Source: Phoronis australis
Taxonomy: Eukaryota > Phoronida > Phoronidae
DNA: 64,000 bases
Reading direction: 5' to 3'
NCBI GenBank assembly: GCA_002633005.1
Contig: NMRA01000198.1
Coordinates: 8,045 to 72,044 of the forward strand
In this document: positions 38,318 to 49,500 of the stretch, piece by piece
How the letters are laid out: every line of letters begins with the position of its first letter
How positions within the stretch are numbered: position 1 is the stretch's first letter
Notes under the pieces: generated by a model
Database searches by the model: none
Told to the model about the DNA's origin: nothing
The model's input: the letters and a program-made list of their open reading frames with translations, nothing else
Translations under genes and position numbers: made by a program

Positions 38318-41300
38318 ATGGATTTAATTCATAAAGTCAGCTTCCTCGTAATCGTCTTCCTTTCCATAGGTGAGTGAATGTCGGGCACGCGACGGGAACA
38401 AAGTATCGGTTGTAGATTTTCGTTACATAAACTATACCGGTTGCTTCATTATTCAACTGGGGACTCGCTGTACTGAAATCGAACTTAGAGGTTCAGTCCA
38501 GCTTTAGGTTTCGTACTGACAAGAGTCACAGCATACTCAACTGGTGACATAGAATTTTATTGTGTGGCTCAGACCATTGTCATTCTGTTGTGTACGCCAG
38601 TGGAACCTGAGGGCATAGATGTCTTCTTGAATGCGACAGAAATACCAGCCACTGATGATGCATAACTTTTGCTTATACCGGCGTAATCTGGAAAGAACGT
38701 AAACTAAACACAATTTACGGTCTCCTAGTTAGCTCGTCTGCGAGGAACTCAATATTTTGACGAGGAGAACCCTGGAGTACGCAGTGTGTAAATCCATAAG
38801 ATAACAACAGCTAGCACGATAAAAATCATTGTTCAAGTGTTGTAACGACTGCTTCAGAGTATACATGGTCCAGGGCTTTCACATTGAAAAACCACCGACA
38901 TTTCGTGGACGTTTGTCCATAGGCTGTCCTATTTCGTGGATTTTGTTTTCTATCAATGACCAAACACTGGACTCTATAATTTACTGTAATCGAAAAGTCC
39001 AAAGAACAATATATAGAACCGTGCTATAGAGTTCTGTTGTAAAACGGACTCTTAATAATTTCATAACCCATAAAACAAATTCTTGCGTAGGGCATTAAGA
39101 AATTCGCACTGCAGGGAATTTCAAAGGCACCTTGGCACGACGCCTCCGTATCTACGAATACGTAACGAGCGCGCGCCTCTGACGCATAGAAAAAATATCG
39201 CATTTTAATTCTCACTCGGAGGAGGCAGTGTGGCCTAGTGGGGTAAGTGTCCGCATTCATTACTGAAGGTCGTGGGTGAGTCCCACCGGGGCGTACTGCT
39301 AGTCCCTTTAGTCAGGTTTCTTGCTCTTAGTTTTAATAGTTACATAGCGGAGGCTGATCCAGGATTTTTGAGTTTGGGGGGGGGGGGCAGGGCACAGTAT
39401 TAGCCAGGNNNNNNNNNNNNGGGCACGGCCTCTTTGGCCCCCCTCTAAATCCGCCACTGCATAAAGCATAAAATTGTTTCAGGTGATCAGTGCAATGGGC
39501 CCACCTAAGTGGCCTGCGCATGCCAGGTACAATGTGTACTAGACCCTCTACACTTATTTGTTTATATACTTGTTCTACCTGTTCAGAAACACTTTAGTTA
39601 GACAAATAACATTTACACCTCCACACCGCCATGCTACAGTAAACAGACATTTAGACCGTGTGTCGGCAGAATGACTATTTACCATCTCTTGTTCCAGGAC
39701 ACTCAACGCTAGGCACTAAGTGCTATAACTGTATATCAAGGGACGGAAGTGTGGTCGATTGCGACGATCCCTTTACTAGCAGTGAAGACAACAGGAGAAA
39801 ATTTGGGCGTGAATGTAGATACGGATGTTTCAAAGCGAAAATTACCAGGCCTTTAGGTAAAATGATCTAAGCTGTTTTATGAACGAAGCGGACCTCCGTC
39901 AGTTCACGAATATTGAAATTTGTTTTTAACAAAAGTACGATACGAGACCATATTTGTATTTTCGAGAAACGAATGATGTTAATGGGAGCGACCGAGAATA
40001 GGGGAGTTAGCTGTTCTCAGTCTTTAATCTACCTTTGAAGCAGCTGAGATGTAAAAGACCAATGAATTCGAATAGTGCTTGTAACATGAATCAGACGTAG
40101 TATAGTCCTTCGGGCTGAGTTTCGTAGACGCAAAATTCTGGCCAGTAGAGCTAGTGTGATCACGTACTCCACTTTGAAGCGAGAATTCGCGATGCATACG
40201 TGTTGCGTCTCGAGTGAAAAGGTTTGAAAGAAAAACATAAAAAGACGCAATTGTTGTTTTATGTAGTAAGTTCACAACATAAATTGGTGCCGAAATTCGG
40301 GAGCAATTTAAGTTGTGAACTTACAACATATAACATAGAACAATTCTGTCTTTTTATATTTTTCTTTTAAACCCATTTCACGCCAGACGCAACACGAATC
40401 GCGATACTTTATGGCAATACGTCGCGAAGTCTTGCGTAAACGTAACGGGCATCTGCAAATATTTCAATGTCAAGATATGGGCCTACGGGCCGGATATTTA
40501 GATGCACTGCCCGGATCGGTTTCCCGTTCACGGTGCTTGGGAAATCATTGACTTCGATCGGGGAAGCTAAATGCGTCGCACGGTCTTAACACCGCTTAAA
40601 AGCTCTGTCTGTCTATGCACTCTCATTTTTTGGAAAAGACGGTGGTATAGTGTGCTATGCGACTCAATGGCGCGTGCATGCAACCCGTCCGAACTACGCA
40701 GATGTATCATTTCAAGAGTTTTCATGTTAAACCATGCGCGTAGGGTCATTTCGGAAGTTTATAGGTGCATCTTTTCCACTTTACAACACTTGACGTCAGA
40801 ATTAAGAGAGTTCTTATTATTAGGCCTAGATGCTATACGAGTCAGTACAAACTGTTTATACGCTGACAGATCAAGGTGATCCCCGAAACAGTTTCGAATA
40901 TGAACAGCCCTCTAAAACAGCATGCTGAATGACAATGCTGTTCAAATTCCTCATTGATATTATCTTCCATTCTCAAATAAGTCGAGCACCAGTGATGTTG
41001 TACTGAAAATTGTCTATAAACAAACCAATCGATCCGTCAGGTGGTCACAAGATTGCCGAAACATTTCGATTCGGTAGCTCCTGGCAAATAGGTTTAATGT
41101 GAAGTCACTTCATTTCATTGACAGGTGATCTTTCGTTTCGATAAGCTCTAAGGGCATATAGAAGTTAGAAACTTTCAGTTTATAAGCTGATACCTTCAAG
41201 ATGCCTGTCCTACTAAAAATAGAAAGAAAAAGTACCTCGGGGCTAGAGTACGAGATATTTCGTCAAGCAGCAGAAATTACAATCTAGGGTTAAACTAACG

Positions 41301-41519
41301 CATAACTTTCCATTTCCAGGGGGTTACGTAGAAGTAAACCGAAAATGTGCCGAGTATCCAGCACAATCGTCTTGTCGAAGCCATGACGTGCAGAACGCTC
41401 AAGTTGACTGTACGTGCAACACTGACTATTGTAACGAGGGGTTGCAGGTGACGTCGATGTATGGCTTATTGCTAATCTGCGTGGCATTTTCGACGGTGAA
41501 AGTTTTGGAACAAACGTGA
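38318..41519 (+). CDS. Ly6/uPAR quiver (sleepless)-like GPI-anchored protein
   Basis: Exons 38318-38369, 39698-39856 and 41320-41519 join in phase 1 to about 136 aa. Residues 1-23 form a signal peptide (MDLIHKV followed by a Val/Leu/Ile/Phe-rich core). The mature part starts 'KCYNCIS' and holds ten cysteines: CYNC, VDC, 'ECRYGC', 'RKC', 'SSC' and 'DCTCNTDYCNEG'. The spacing and the closing CxC....CN fit the quiver/sleepless group of the three-finger Ly6 fold. A hydrophobic tail after 'CNEGLQ' ('MYGLLLICVAF') fits a GPI-anchor signal. In insects, quiver regulates Shaker potassium channels and nicotinic receptors; whether this member does so is unknown, because the family is expanded in many invertebrates. 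Both introns carry repeats, and intron 1 has an assembly gap. Confidence 0.82.
39218..39300 (+). other. tRNA-like head of a SINE
   Basis: 'gtggcctagtggggtaa' matches a Pol III box A and D-arm. 'ggtcgtgggtgagtcccacc' is a T-arm in which GTGGG pairs with CCCAC, but the loop is two bases short of the usual TTCGAGT. The broken loop and the missing acceptor pairing argue for a tRNA-derived SINE rather than a tRNA gene. Confidence 0.5.
39345..39459. mobile_element. MITE with CAGxGGCxGAT ends (copy 2), interrupted by a gap
   Basis: The left end is 'cggaggctgatccaggatt'. The right end, reverse-complemented, is CAGTGGCGGATTTAGAGG. A G-run near 39376-39387 and a C-run near 39440 mirror copy 1 at 35693-35967. 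The interior is cut by 12 Ns, so the true length is unknown. Confidence 0.65.
39409..39420. other. Assembly gap, 12 N
   Basis: Twelve undetermined bases sit inside a G/C-homopolymer-rich MITE in intron 1 of the quiver-like gene. No exon is affected. Confidence 0.99.
40180..40420. repeat. Imperfect palindrome around a primer-binding-site-like sequence
   Basis: Arms of about 110 bp are inverted copies. The left has 'cgtgttgcgtct', 'aacataaaaagac' and 'gtaagttcacaac'. The right carries 'gttgtgaacttac', 'gtctttttatatttttct' and 'agacgcaacacg'. The centre is 'aattggtgccgaaattcgggagcaattt'-like, containing TGGTGCCGAAATTCGGGA, similar to the tRNA-primer binding site next to the 5' LTR in some LTR retrotransposons. 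It may be two head-to-head LTR ends or a foldback element. It lies in intron 2 of the quiver-like gene. Confidence 0.6.
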
Positions 41520-41759
41520 TGACGAACGGGAGGCATGACTAGACTATCCGGAACTCTTGGATATTTTGGCAGCCTCAAATTATCCCTCAGAAGTATTTCA
41601 TATCTGCTCATGTGCCAACAAGTTATGTGACTCTCAATGAATGCACCGGGATGCCCGTCGCGATAACAGATTTAAATACATCAGGAGACCAGACAAAGGA
41701 TTGAGAATGGCCGTCGCGATGACTCAACATCTGATAAGCTGAAACAATCTCTTTACTGT

Positions 41760-41885
41760 TACATGGGCGGTGCACCATAGGGGGGTGGGGGCTACAGGCC
41801 CCACTTTTTCGGTACTGCGATGACCGTGGTCTATGGGCGGTGGACCACAGAGGCTATAGCCCCCAACTTTTTCAGTGCTGCGCCG
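41760..41885. repeat. Dispersed repeat, tandem dimer (copy 2)
   Basis: Two units, 'gggcggtgcaccatagggg' to 'ccccactttttcggtactg' and 'gggcggtggaccacag' to 'cccccaactttttcagtgctg', match the dimer at 356-540. It lies just 3' of the quiver-like gene. Confidence 0.6.
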
Positions 41886-42329
41886 CCCATATGTTATGAT
41901 AGTGAAACCCGCACGTTGAGGGTACGAAAATACCCGCGGTGTTTCGGATGATTTGGGGAGTCCAGTACACTTTGAATATTGGTAACCTGGGAGGTGAGCG
42001 TTATCTTCGCGTGAGCCAACTTCAGTCCCACATACAGCAAGTCATGTGACTTTGAAACCTGGAGAATATCTGATTGGTCTTGTGTGTACAAGTTCGCACA
42101 AGCCGCAAAGACAATATCTATATTCCTCTGTTGGCCCCATGACTGCAACTTCATACATACGGACACAACGTTCATCACCCAAGAGGCTACAATACACTAT
42201 GTGTTCCTAATGACCACTCGATCAGCATTCCTTGGCATTAATGTAACAAAAGCCCATAATAAAACTTGTATGTATACAACTATTTATAACAGATGTTTAT
42301 TATTTTGTAATTCAGAGAATTGGAACCTC

Positions 42330-42335
42330 AATAAA
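42330..42335 (+). terminator. Candidate polyadenylation signal, quiver-like gene
   Basis: AATAAA lies about 0.8 kb past the stop at 41517-41519, on the coding strand. No other gene intervenes. Confidence 0.35.
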
Positions 42336-42469
42336 TATTCATATACCTAATATGAACCTTCTGGAGATAACTGATGTTGTTATGTAAGAGAGCACAGGGC
42401 AGGTCACAGCTGTGCTAATCACATTGTCCAATGTACCCACCATAAACTCAGTAGTAGACATCTCTGCCT

Positions 42470-42815
42470 ATAAATATTTGGTACCATTGAAGATAAACGA
42501 CCTAGGGTATTGATACAGGGTACCCTGTGGATTTACAAAGGCTGGTCATGAGTTAACAATATCACATGTACTATACTTTTAACATTCTTTCAATTTCGTT
42601 TAACCATTTTTGACCAGAAAACAGTTGAACTTAATTTGTGCCCACTCCTCTTTTTTATGACTAACAAAAAGCTACTAATAAGTAGTCAGTGCAAGGGAAA
42701 TTGTCCAGAGATTCCAAATTTTCAATTGCCACATTTGCACTTTAGTATATATTTTATGATTTGAGTTCTAACAAAGCTTAAACTTGAACTAATGACACCT
42801 GTAGTTAATTTTGCT
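42470..42815 (+). repeat. Dispersed repeat, copy downstream of the quiver-like gene
   Basis: This is the partner of 36830-37190, in the same orientation, with the shared blocks listed there. Both copies end near 'tatattttatgatttgagttctaa.aaa', an A-rich end that would fit a retroposed element. Confidence 0.75.
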
Positions 42816-43425
42816 TTGAATGATGATGAATTTCATCCGGTTTCTCACTATGACCTTGACAATGAGTTGAGGTGAAAGTCGCCAAAAAGAATTATGGCAC
42901 CTGGCATAGCCCAAGCGATACCGTCAGTGTTGGTGGAAAATCTCCATCTTTGGAGATATCACGCCAATTTTTCTGAGTCAAAACTTGATTTTTTAATGAT
43001 AACCTTGAAAATGAGAGTTGTCTCCCCTACACCTTGGTACAAAATATGAACAAGATCCAAAGCTTCTTGCTTGAGATATGCTATCAATAACATTTTCCCT
43101 ATGTCAAAACTTGGCCTTGAGAATGATGTCAAAGTCACGAGAACCGAATGGTGCCTAGAGCTGCTTTGCTCTGAAATATACTGTCAATAACACTTTCCTG
43201 AAGTAAAAATTTGATTTTCCCACTGCCATATTGAAAATGAGATCACCAGAAACAACTGGAGGTAAAAAACATGAACAAAGCTTTGTTCTTGAGATATGTT
43301 GTCAACACCATTTTCCCCTGAGTCAAAACTTGCACTGACAACAAATCAAGTTAACCAAACTCTCGACTGCTGCCTAGAGCTGCCTCCAAACACGTAGTCA
43401 ATACAAACATGGAAAAATCTAGTGC
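42816..43425. repeat. Diverged tandem repeat, unit about 130-140 bp
   Basis: Phrases such as 'gagatatg.tatcaa.a.cattttcc', 'gtcaaaacttg' and 'gaatgatgtcaaagtca' recur at about 130-140 bp. It is non-coding and separates the 3' ends of the quiver-like gene and POLR1B. Confidence 0.6.
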
Positions 43426-43431
43426 TTTATT
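43426..43431 (-). terminator. Candidate polyadenylation signal of POLR1B
   Basis: TTTATT on the plus strand is AATAAA on the minus strand, about 90 nt past the stop codon at 43525-43523. Confidence 0.55.
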
Positions 43432-43522
43432 CCCTAGATATGCAGTCAACAGCATTGTTCGACATACGATGCTTCACGTATGATACGTCCCCCACTTCAT
43501 GGTAATACACTTCACATGATTT

Positions 43523-46500
43523 TCACTTGACTTCTAAAGTAACTTTTATGTTCATGGCAGCCAACTCAGCGACCAGGTATCGGAATACGTAAGGAACAGC
43601 GATAGTCTCTACTGTATTGCGCGTTTTACAAACTGAGCACATCCACTTGGGGCCGGCCTCAAATGTGGCAGCAGCATGTTTTGACGCAGGTTTCTCCAGA
43701 CGAGTAGAGATGATACTACCACACTTTGTGCAAACACGAGCCTACAAGAAGTAAATAAATACGGTGAGATGCGACTTCATGACAACCAAAAACGTTTTGA
43801 TACATGATTTCATGACAACCACAAACATCTTCAAGGATGTGTTTGCTAAAATGAAGAGGAAGTACTTCAACCTACAGCAACAGTAAGGTTTTGTAAGACC
43901 TTAGAGAAATGATCTAATATGGTGAGCATTTGGACATGACTAAGTAGATTCATATAAAACATTCAGATACCCATCACAAACTCAGCCTGTTCACAGCACC
44001 GTGCAGTGCATTGATGGATTAGTGGAACTGCTGTCATCAAGGAGCCTGCTAAACGGGAACACTGATCAAAGTTCCTTTCATCAGGACTATAGCAATTTCC
44101 ACAATAGTCATGATTTCATGGCAATAAAACACTGGCTAAAATAAATCAATATATCATGGACTAAAACTACCTTGATTCTAAAATTGGAATTCCTGATAAA
44201 AAGTTAGGATTTTTTACTTGTCATACAATAAAAATTGGCCCAAATAGATGCGTTAGGCTGCAGTTCTTTGGAACCTAGTAAAGTATTTCTGTCTGATTTT
44301 AGTTACTCCTTGAAACGAGGTAAATAATTGACATGCAAGTCGTGATGGTGGACAAAATGCACAGACTGCTTATTTAATAACAAAGGGGCGGATGATTATC
44401 TGGATTAAGCTTCAATTGATTGAAGTCATCTGTCTAAAGCAATTAAAAAGGAATACACAGCCAAGAATTGTGAACTTTAAAATATACGAGGTTGGTTAAA
44501 ACAGCTGAAAAGGCTCAAAAGACTGAAAAGTTGCATCAAGTTTCAGACAGTCTACATTGTCAACAATATATACTCTGGTAGTAACTGTATAAAATATACA
44601 CTCTGGTAGTAACTGTCCACAAGCACATCCATGTACGGCTGGACCAATACCAAACTGAGATATGAGAAGAGTAGATGACAATTCTGTCCTACTTGAACAG
44701 TATCAGCTGAAGTAAACAACAGTGAGTTGTTGTATGAAGTTCCACTTCACTTTTCAGTGTCACTGGCAAGTTGGTGATTTTAAATTTGCCTCATGATACT
44801 AAGGACCAAGCAAAAATAGTGAAAAACTTCTGCAAACAAGAACTTTGTTTTCAAAGTTTAAAACTTGTCCATCAATGAAACATGATGCGCCATCTTAATT
44901 ATTATGCTGCCTTCACTACATGTGATCTATGCAATCAAGTATTATTAATGAAAAACAAATTTTACATCACAGTTTTCTGGCATTTAATAAAACGCAAAAA
45001 TTAATACTGGAAGAGATTATTCTGAATGCCTTTCATACCAATGACTTATCTGTACAGTTGAGTAATCTGTCTTGTAGCAGGAATGATGTACCATGGGCCA
45101 GCAGGCCATCCCTCTCCATCTCACCAAACCGAATTCCACCAGCTCGCTTGCGACCTTTGACTGGTTGATGAGTCACCTGATCAATGGGTCCAGTAGTTCT
45201 TACCTGCACGCACGGAACATGTCAATAATTTACAGTCTGTTTTAAACACAAACCAACAAGGCCGTGATAAGAGTAAAGTTATATAAGTGTAAAAAATCCA
45301 TGAAAAATGACCAATTTAAGTTGTTTATTGATGGGTGGACGAGCAAGAACCACATTTCAGGATATGCCTTCAATTTAATGGAGGCTTATTAAGTGACAAT
45401 GTTAGCTGTAAGGAAAACGTAGCTTCATCATCCAACATAAAGCACAGATTACAGATGAAAGGATGTACCCCTGGATGTGATGGAGACCCAAAAAAAATGA
45501 AAAGGACAGATAGTGAATGGGCTGGCTGTGAAAATAATGCCATTGTTCAATTCATGAGAATGACACCAAATGATGTCAGTTGTGAATGTCAGCTTTTATC
45601 GTTCAGTAAAACCACGACAACTGAATTGTATGAGGGTCAAACATTTTCAGAAATTGAAATTATTTTTTGTATGAAACTTTACTTTTTCGTGCACGTGTAC
45701 ATCTTCAGTAGGTGATGGTCAAGTCAATAACATTTAAAGCTACAACCCATAGGCCACCAATGGGATCCAGTAAACAGGTAGTTATTATTTAAGTTATTTT
45801 AATTTTATCTTGTTTCAAAATAAAAGGAGGTTTATTTTATCACTGGTGATAAACACTCTTTTGAGCATATGACTGACAGCACCCATCTAGGCACCCTTTC
45901 CCTTCATATCTGGTATGAATGAATGAATTAAATGGTGAATATTCAAGCTTTGCATCGAATTAACAGAGTTAAAGAAGTGTCAATTAGTATTAATAGCAGG
46001 GCATTGCGTTGATATTTTCCAAAGTGCGCGAGTTGGGGAAGCAGAAAATTCTCTCCAGGTATATACTTTTAGCCTCGTGCAAAATAAGTGAGGGACAAAA
46101 AGAAATTTTCCAAATAATTTTGGTGAGCAAAATGCAGTGAGTGCGTAAAATAAATGAGTGGATCTTTGTTAATTTATTAGCTAACTTGCAAAACAGGGTG
46201 ACATGAAACTTTAAACATTAGAAACACAACACAGCAACGACATTCACTACATAAATGCAATCTGAGATATCAGTAGTCCTTAGAAAATGAAAGAGGTCAA
46301 TTTTGACAATTATGTTTGTCTGAAACTGGTATTTTACTGTAGCTAGTATTGCATCATTTCATGAAACCAATGAAGCTTATACCTTTGAAAGGACAAACTT
46401 CCATCATGCATGGAAACAAAATGAAACCAAGATGTGCTAACCTGGAATTTGCATGACACCATGTGGTGAGATCACAGCATGCCTAACTGGAATTTGTTTG

Positions 46501-49500
46501 TCATGACATCAAGTCGTGAGATCAAGGTTTGCTTACCTGGAATTTGTCCGATACCATGTGTCGCAGCCTCTGATAGTGCACTACCCCGATGAAGATGTCT
46601 GCTTCAAATTCTCGCCCATTTATTCCACTGTATAAGCGCTCAGTTCCATGATAGTTGTAACCCGCTACAAAGCACCACCAAAAGGCATCACAAAACAAAC
46701 TTGGTAAATTCACCATTTCTCAAATAATGCAATACTCTTTAAAGACTTTGGTAACATGATATCATTAGCAGTTCTTTCACCTGTTACATTATGAAAAAAT
46801 GAGATCTGGGAAGTGTTTCAGATCATGGTACTTCTGTGATATGTGAAACATTACCTTTGGACAACCTGTGACTTTATCTTGGATGACACTGTAGCTGGTG
46901 AAAACAACAAGAGCAACGCGGAACATTGAAATGTGCCCACGAATGTATCGCAAATGATGTGCTTTTAGGGTTATTTATTCGTATCATAAAAATGGCCACT
47001 AGATGGCGCAAAAATGTACAATCCGTCCAAAAACGGGAACATGCCATATTTCATAAAAAATATGTCAAGGAACTTCAAAGAAACAAAGGAAAACAGAACA
47101 AAACAAAATTGCCACTCGTGGGCACAGTGTCCGTTCCATCCACCTGAAAGTTGTTGTCTGTTATCTTCATATAAATTCACTTACTAAATTTAATAAAGAT
47201 CCTGCAGTTGGTTTTGGAGATACAGCTATGGGAGCAAAACAAAAAAAAAAAAACTACCACTAGGAGGTGCCACAGTAGTCAGTCACCTTCATCAAACGTC
47301 CTCTTCACACTGAAAACATATACGCCAATTTTCAAAACCATAATCGAAGGGTGGACGCAAAAAACAAGATTTGAAAACAGCAAAAATGACCACCAGGTGG
47401 CGCAAAATACCTCGATTCCATCCAAAAACAGAATGGTAGCGTCATCTCACCATAAACTAAAACTGCCACTAGGGGGCACACTAGAAGTCAGATCCGTCTG
47501 AAAGTCGTCTTCGTCCATTGTCAATATCATATAAAATAACTCGCTTTAATAGACACAGCCATGAGCGCAAAAAAAAACAAAACTGCCACAAGGAGGCACC
47601 ACAGCAGTGGAACTCGTCGGAAAATCATCGTCAGCCGTCTACTTCATAGTAAAAACATACACGGAAATTTTCACAATTATCCTGAAAGCGGTTTGGTTGA
47701 TAGACGAGTGGATGCCAAAAAACAGACTCGAAAACAGTAAAAATGGCCACTAGGTGGCGCAAACTAGGTCAAATCCATCTGAAAACGGAGAGATAGCATC
47801 ACCACATTAACAGATGCCTTTTATTCCAAACTTTATGAAATACATTGAAGACCTTTGAACATACAGAGGTAAACGTAAAAAAATAAAATTGCCACTAGGT
47901 GGCACACCAGTAGTCAGATCCGTCTGAAAGTCGTCGTCCTCTGCTGTTAACGTCATACACTTACTAAATTTAGTAAAGATCCTGCGAACGGTTTAGTGAT
48001 ACAGCCATAGCCGCAAACACATGCCACTAGGAGGCGCCACAGCAATCGTCGAAAATCATCGTCAGCAGTCCACTTTAAAGTAAGAACATACATGCCAATT
48101 TTCACAATCATCCTTTGAGTGGTTTGGTTGATAGAGGGGTGGACGCAAAAAACAGACTTGAAAATAGTAAAAATTGCCACTAGGTGGCGCAAACTACGTC
48201 AAATCCAATCCATCTGAAAACGAAAAGATAGCGTCATCCCACTAATAGGTGCCTATACCATATTTTATGAAAATCTGTTCAGGACTTTTGAAGATAAAGA
48301 GCTAAACGTAAAAAATAAAATTGCCACAAGGAGGCACACCGGTAATCGGATCCCTCCGAAAATTCGCTCATGCTGTTCCATCAATGGAAGGAAGACATGT
48401 GCAAAATTTCATGAACATACATCAAGGCGTTTTGGAGATAGAGCAGCGGACGCCGGACACCAAACAGACGGACGCCGGACGGACGGAGATGACGGCATAT
48501 TGCGTCCACACATAATATGTGGGCGCATAAAAATACAAACATAGACACTTTTTTAGCACATGAAAAAGCAAGTAGACCTACCCTTTGTGAGACACCTTCC
48601 AAAGTAGTCAATGGCAGGATTGTCTTCAGAGAATGTAAACGGTGTAGCATCATGACACATACCATGCATGGCACCTGACTTCCCAGCCATACTCTCTATC
48701 ATCATTCCTAACAAGAGATCATTAGTTATCAACTGGTGAAAACGAAGAATGTTACTTCTATTACCTCTAGCTTACCCGATGAACTGAAGCAATACAGAGG
48801 GGTTGACCTACATATAGTGTTACAACTGAGGATTACGTTCTGTTGCAAGAGTTTGCAATTTATCGTGTTATTGAGAAGCAAACATTGCCAACAGGAAGTT
48901 AATCTTGTTCTAAAGGGGACAAACATGTGCACCTGCTCCACAATTTATCGTGAAAACATTCCACATTTTGCAGTATGAGATACACAAATGTTTAAAAGAC
49001 GACTGCTTCTGATGAGTGTTCTCAATCAATGCACCCTCGTATCCACGGAGATGACGGAATGACTCCGGTGGGATATTTAGCACCTTGCGATGCAGGAGTC
49101 ACTTACTTAGTAAATATACATGAGTTTTAAAGATGATGTCAGGCATTATGGCTCACTGACTGCCGTCATACATGATGTGAAGCCATGAGTGTGATGGACG
49201 ATGCCAGAAATTATGGCTCACTTATGATGAGATGACATAAGACTTAGTGTGAAGGATATCAGGCATTATGACTTACCTATAGTCATACGTGAGGGAAAGC
49301 CATGAGGGTTAAAGATAATATCAGGAACCATCCCAGTCTCAGTGAAGGGCATGTTTTCCAATGGCCACTTCTGGCTACAGATACCCTTCTGTCCATGACG
49401 ACTGGCAAACTTATCACCAATTATAGGATTCCTCTGCAAAGTCAACAAACTATTGTTAATTAAACTATCAAATGCAATACAGGTCCTCAGTATCTCCTCA

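Noticed and set aside
36830-42815. Direct repeats read as the LTR pair of one retrotransposon containing the quiver-like gene
   Set aside because: The copies are too diverged and lack TG...CA ends and reverse-transcriptase sequence between them; the intervening DNA is a normal spliced gene.
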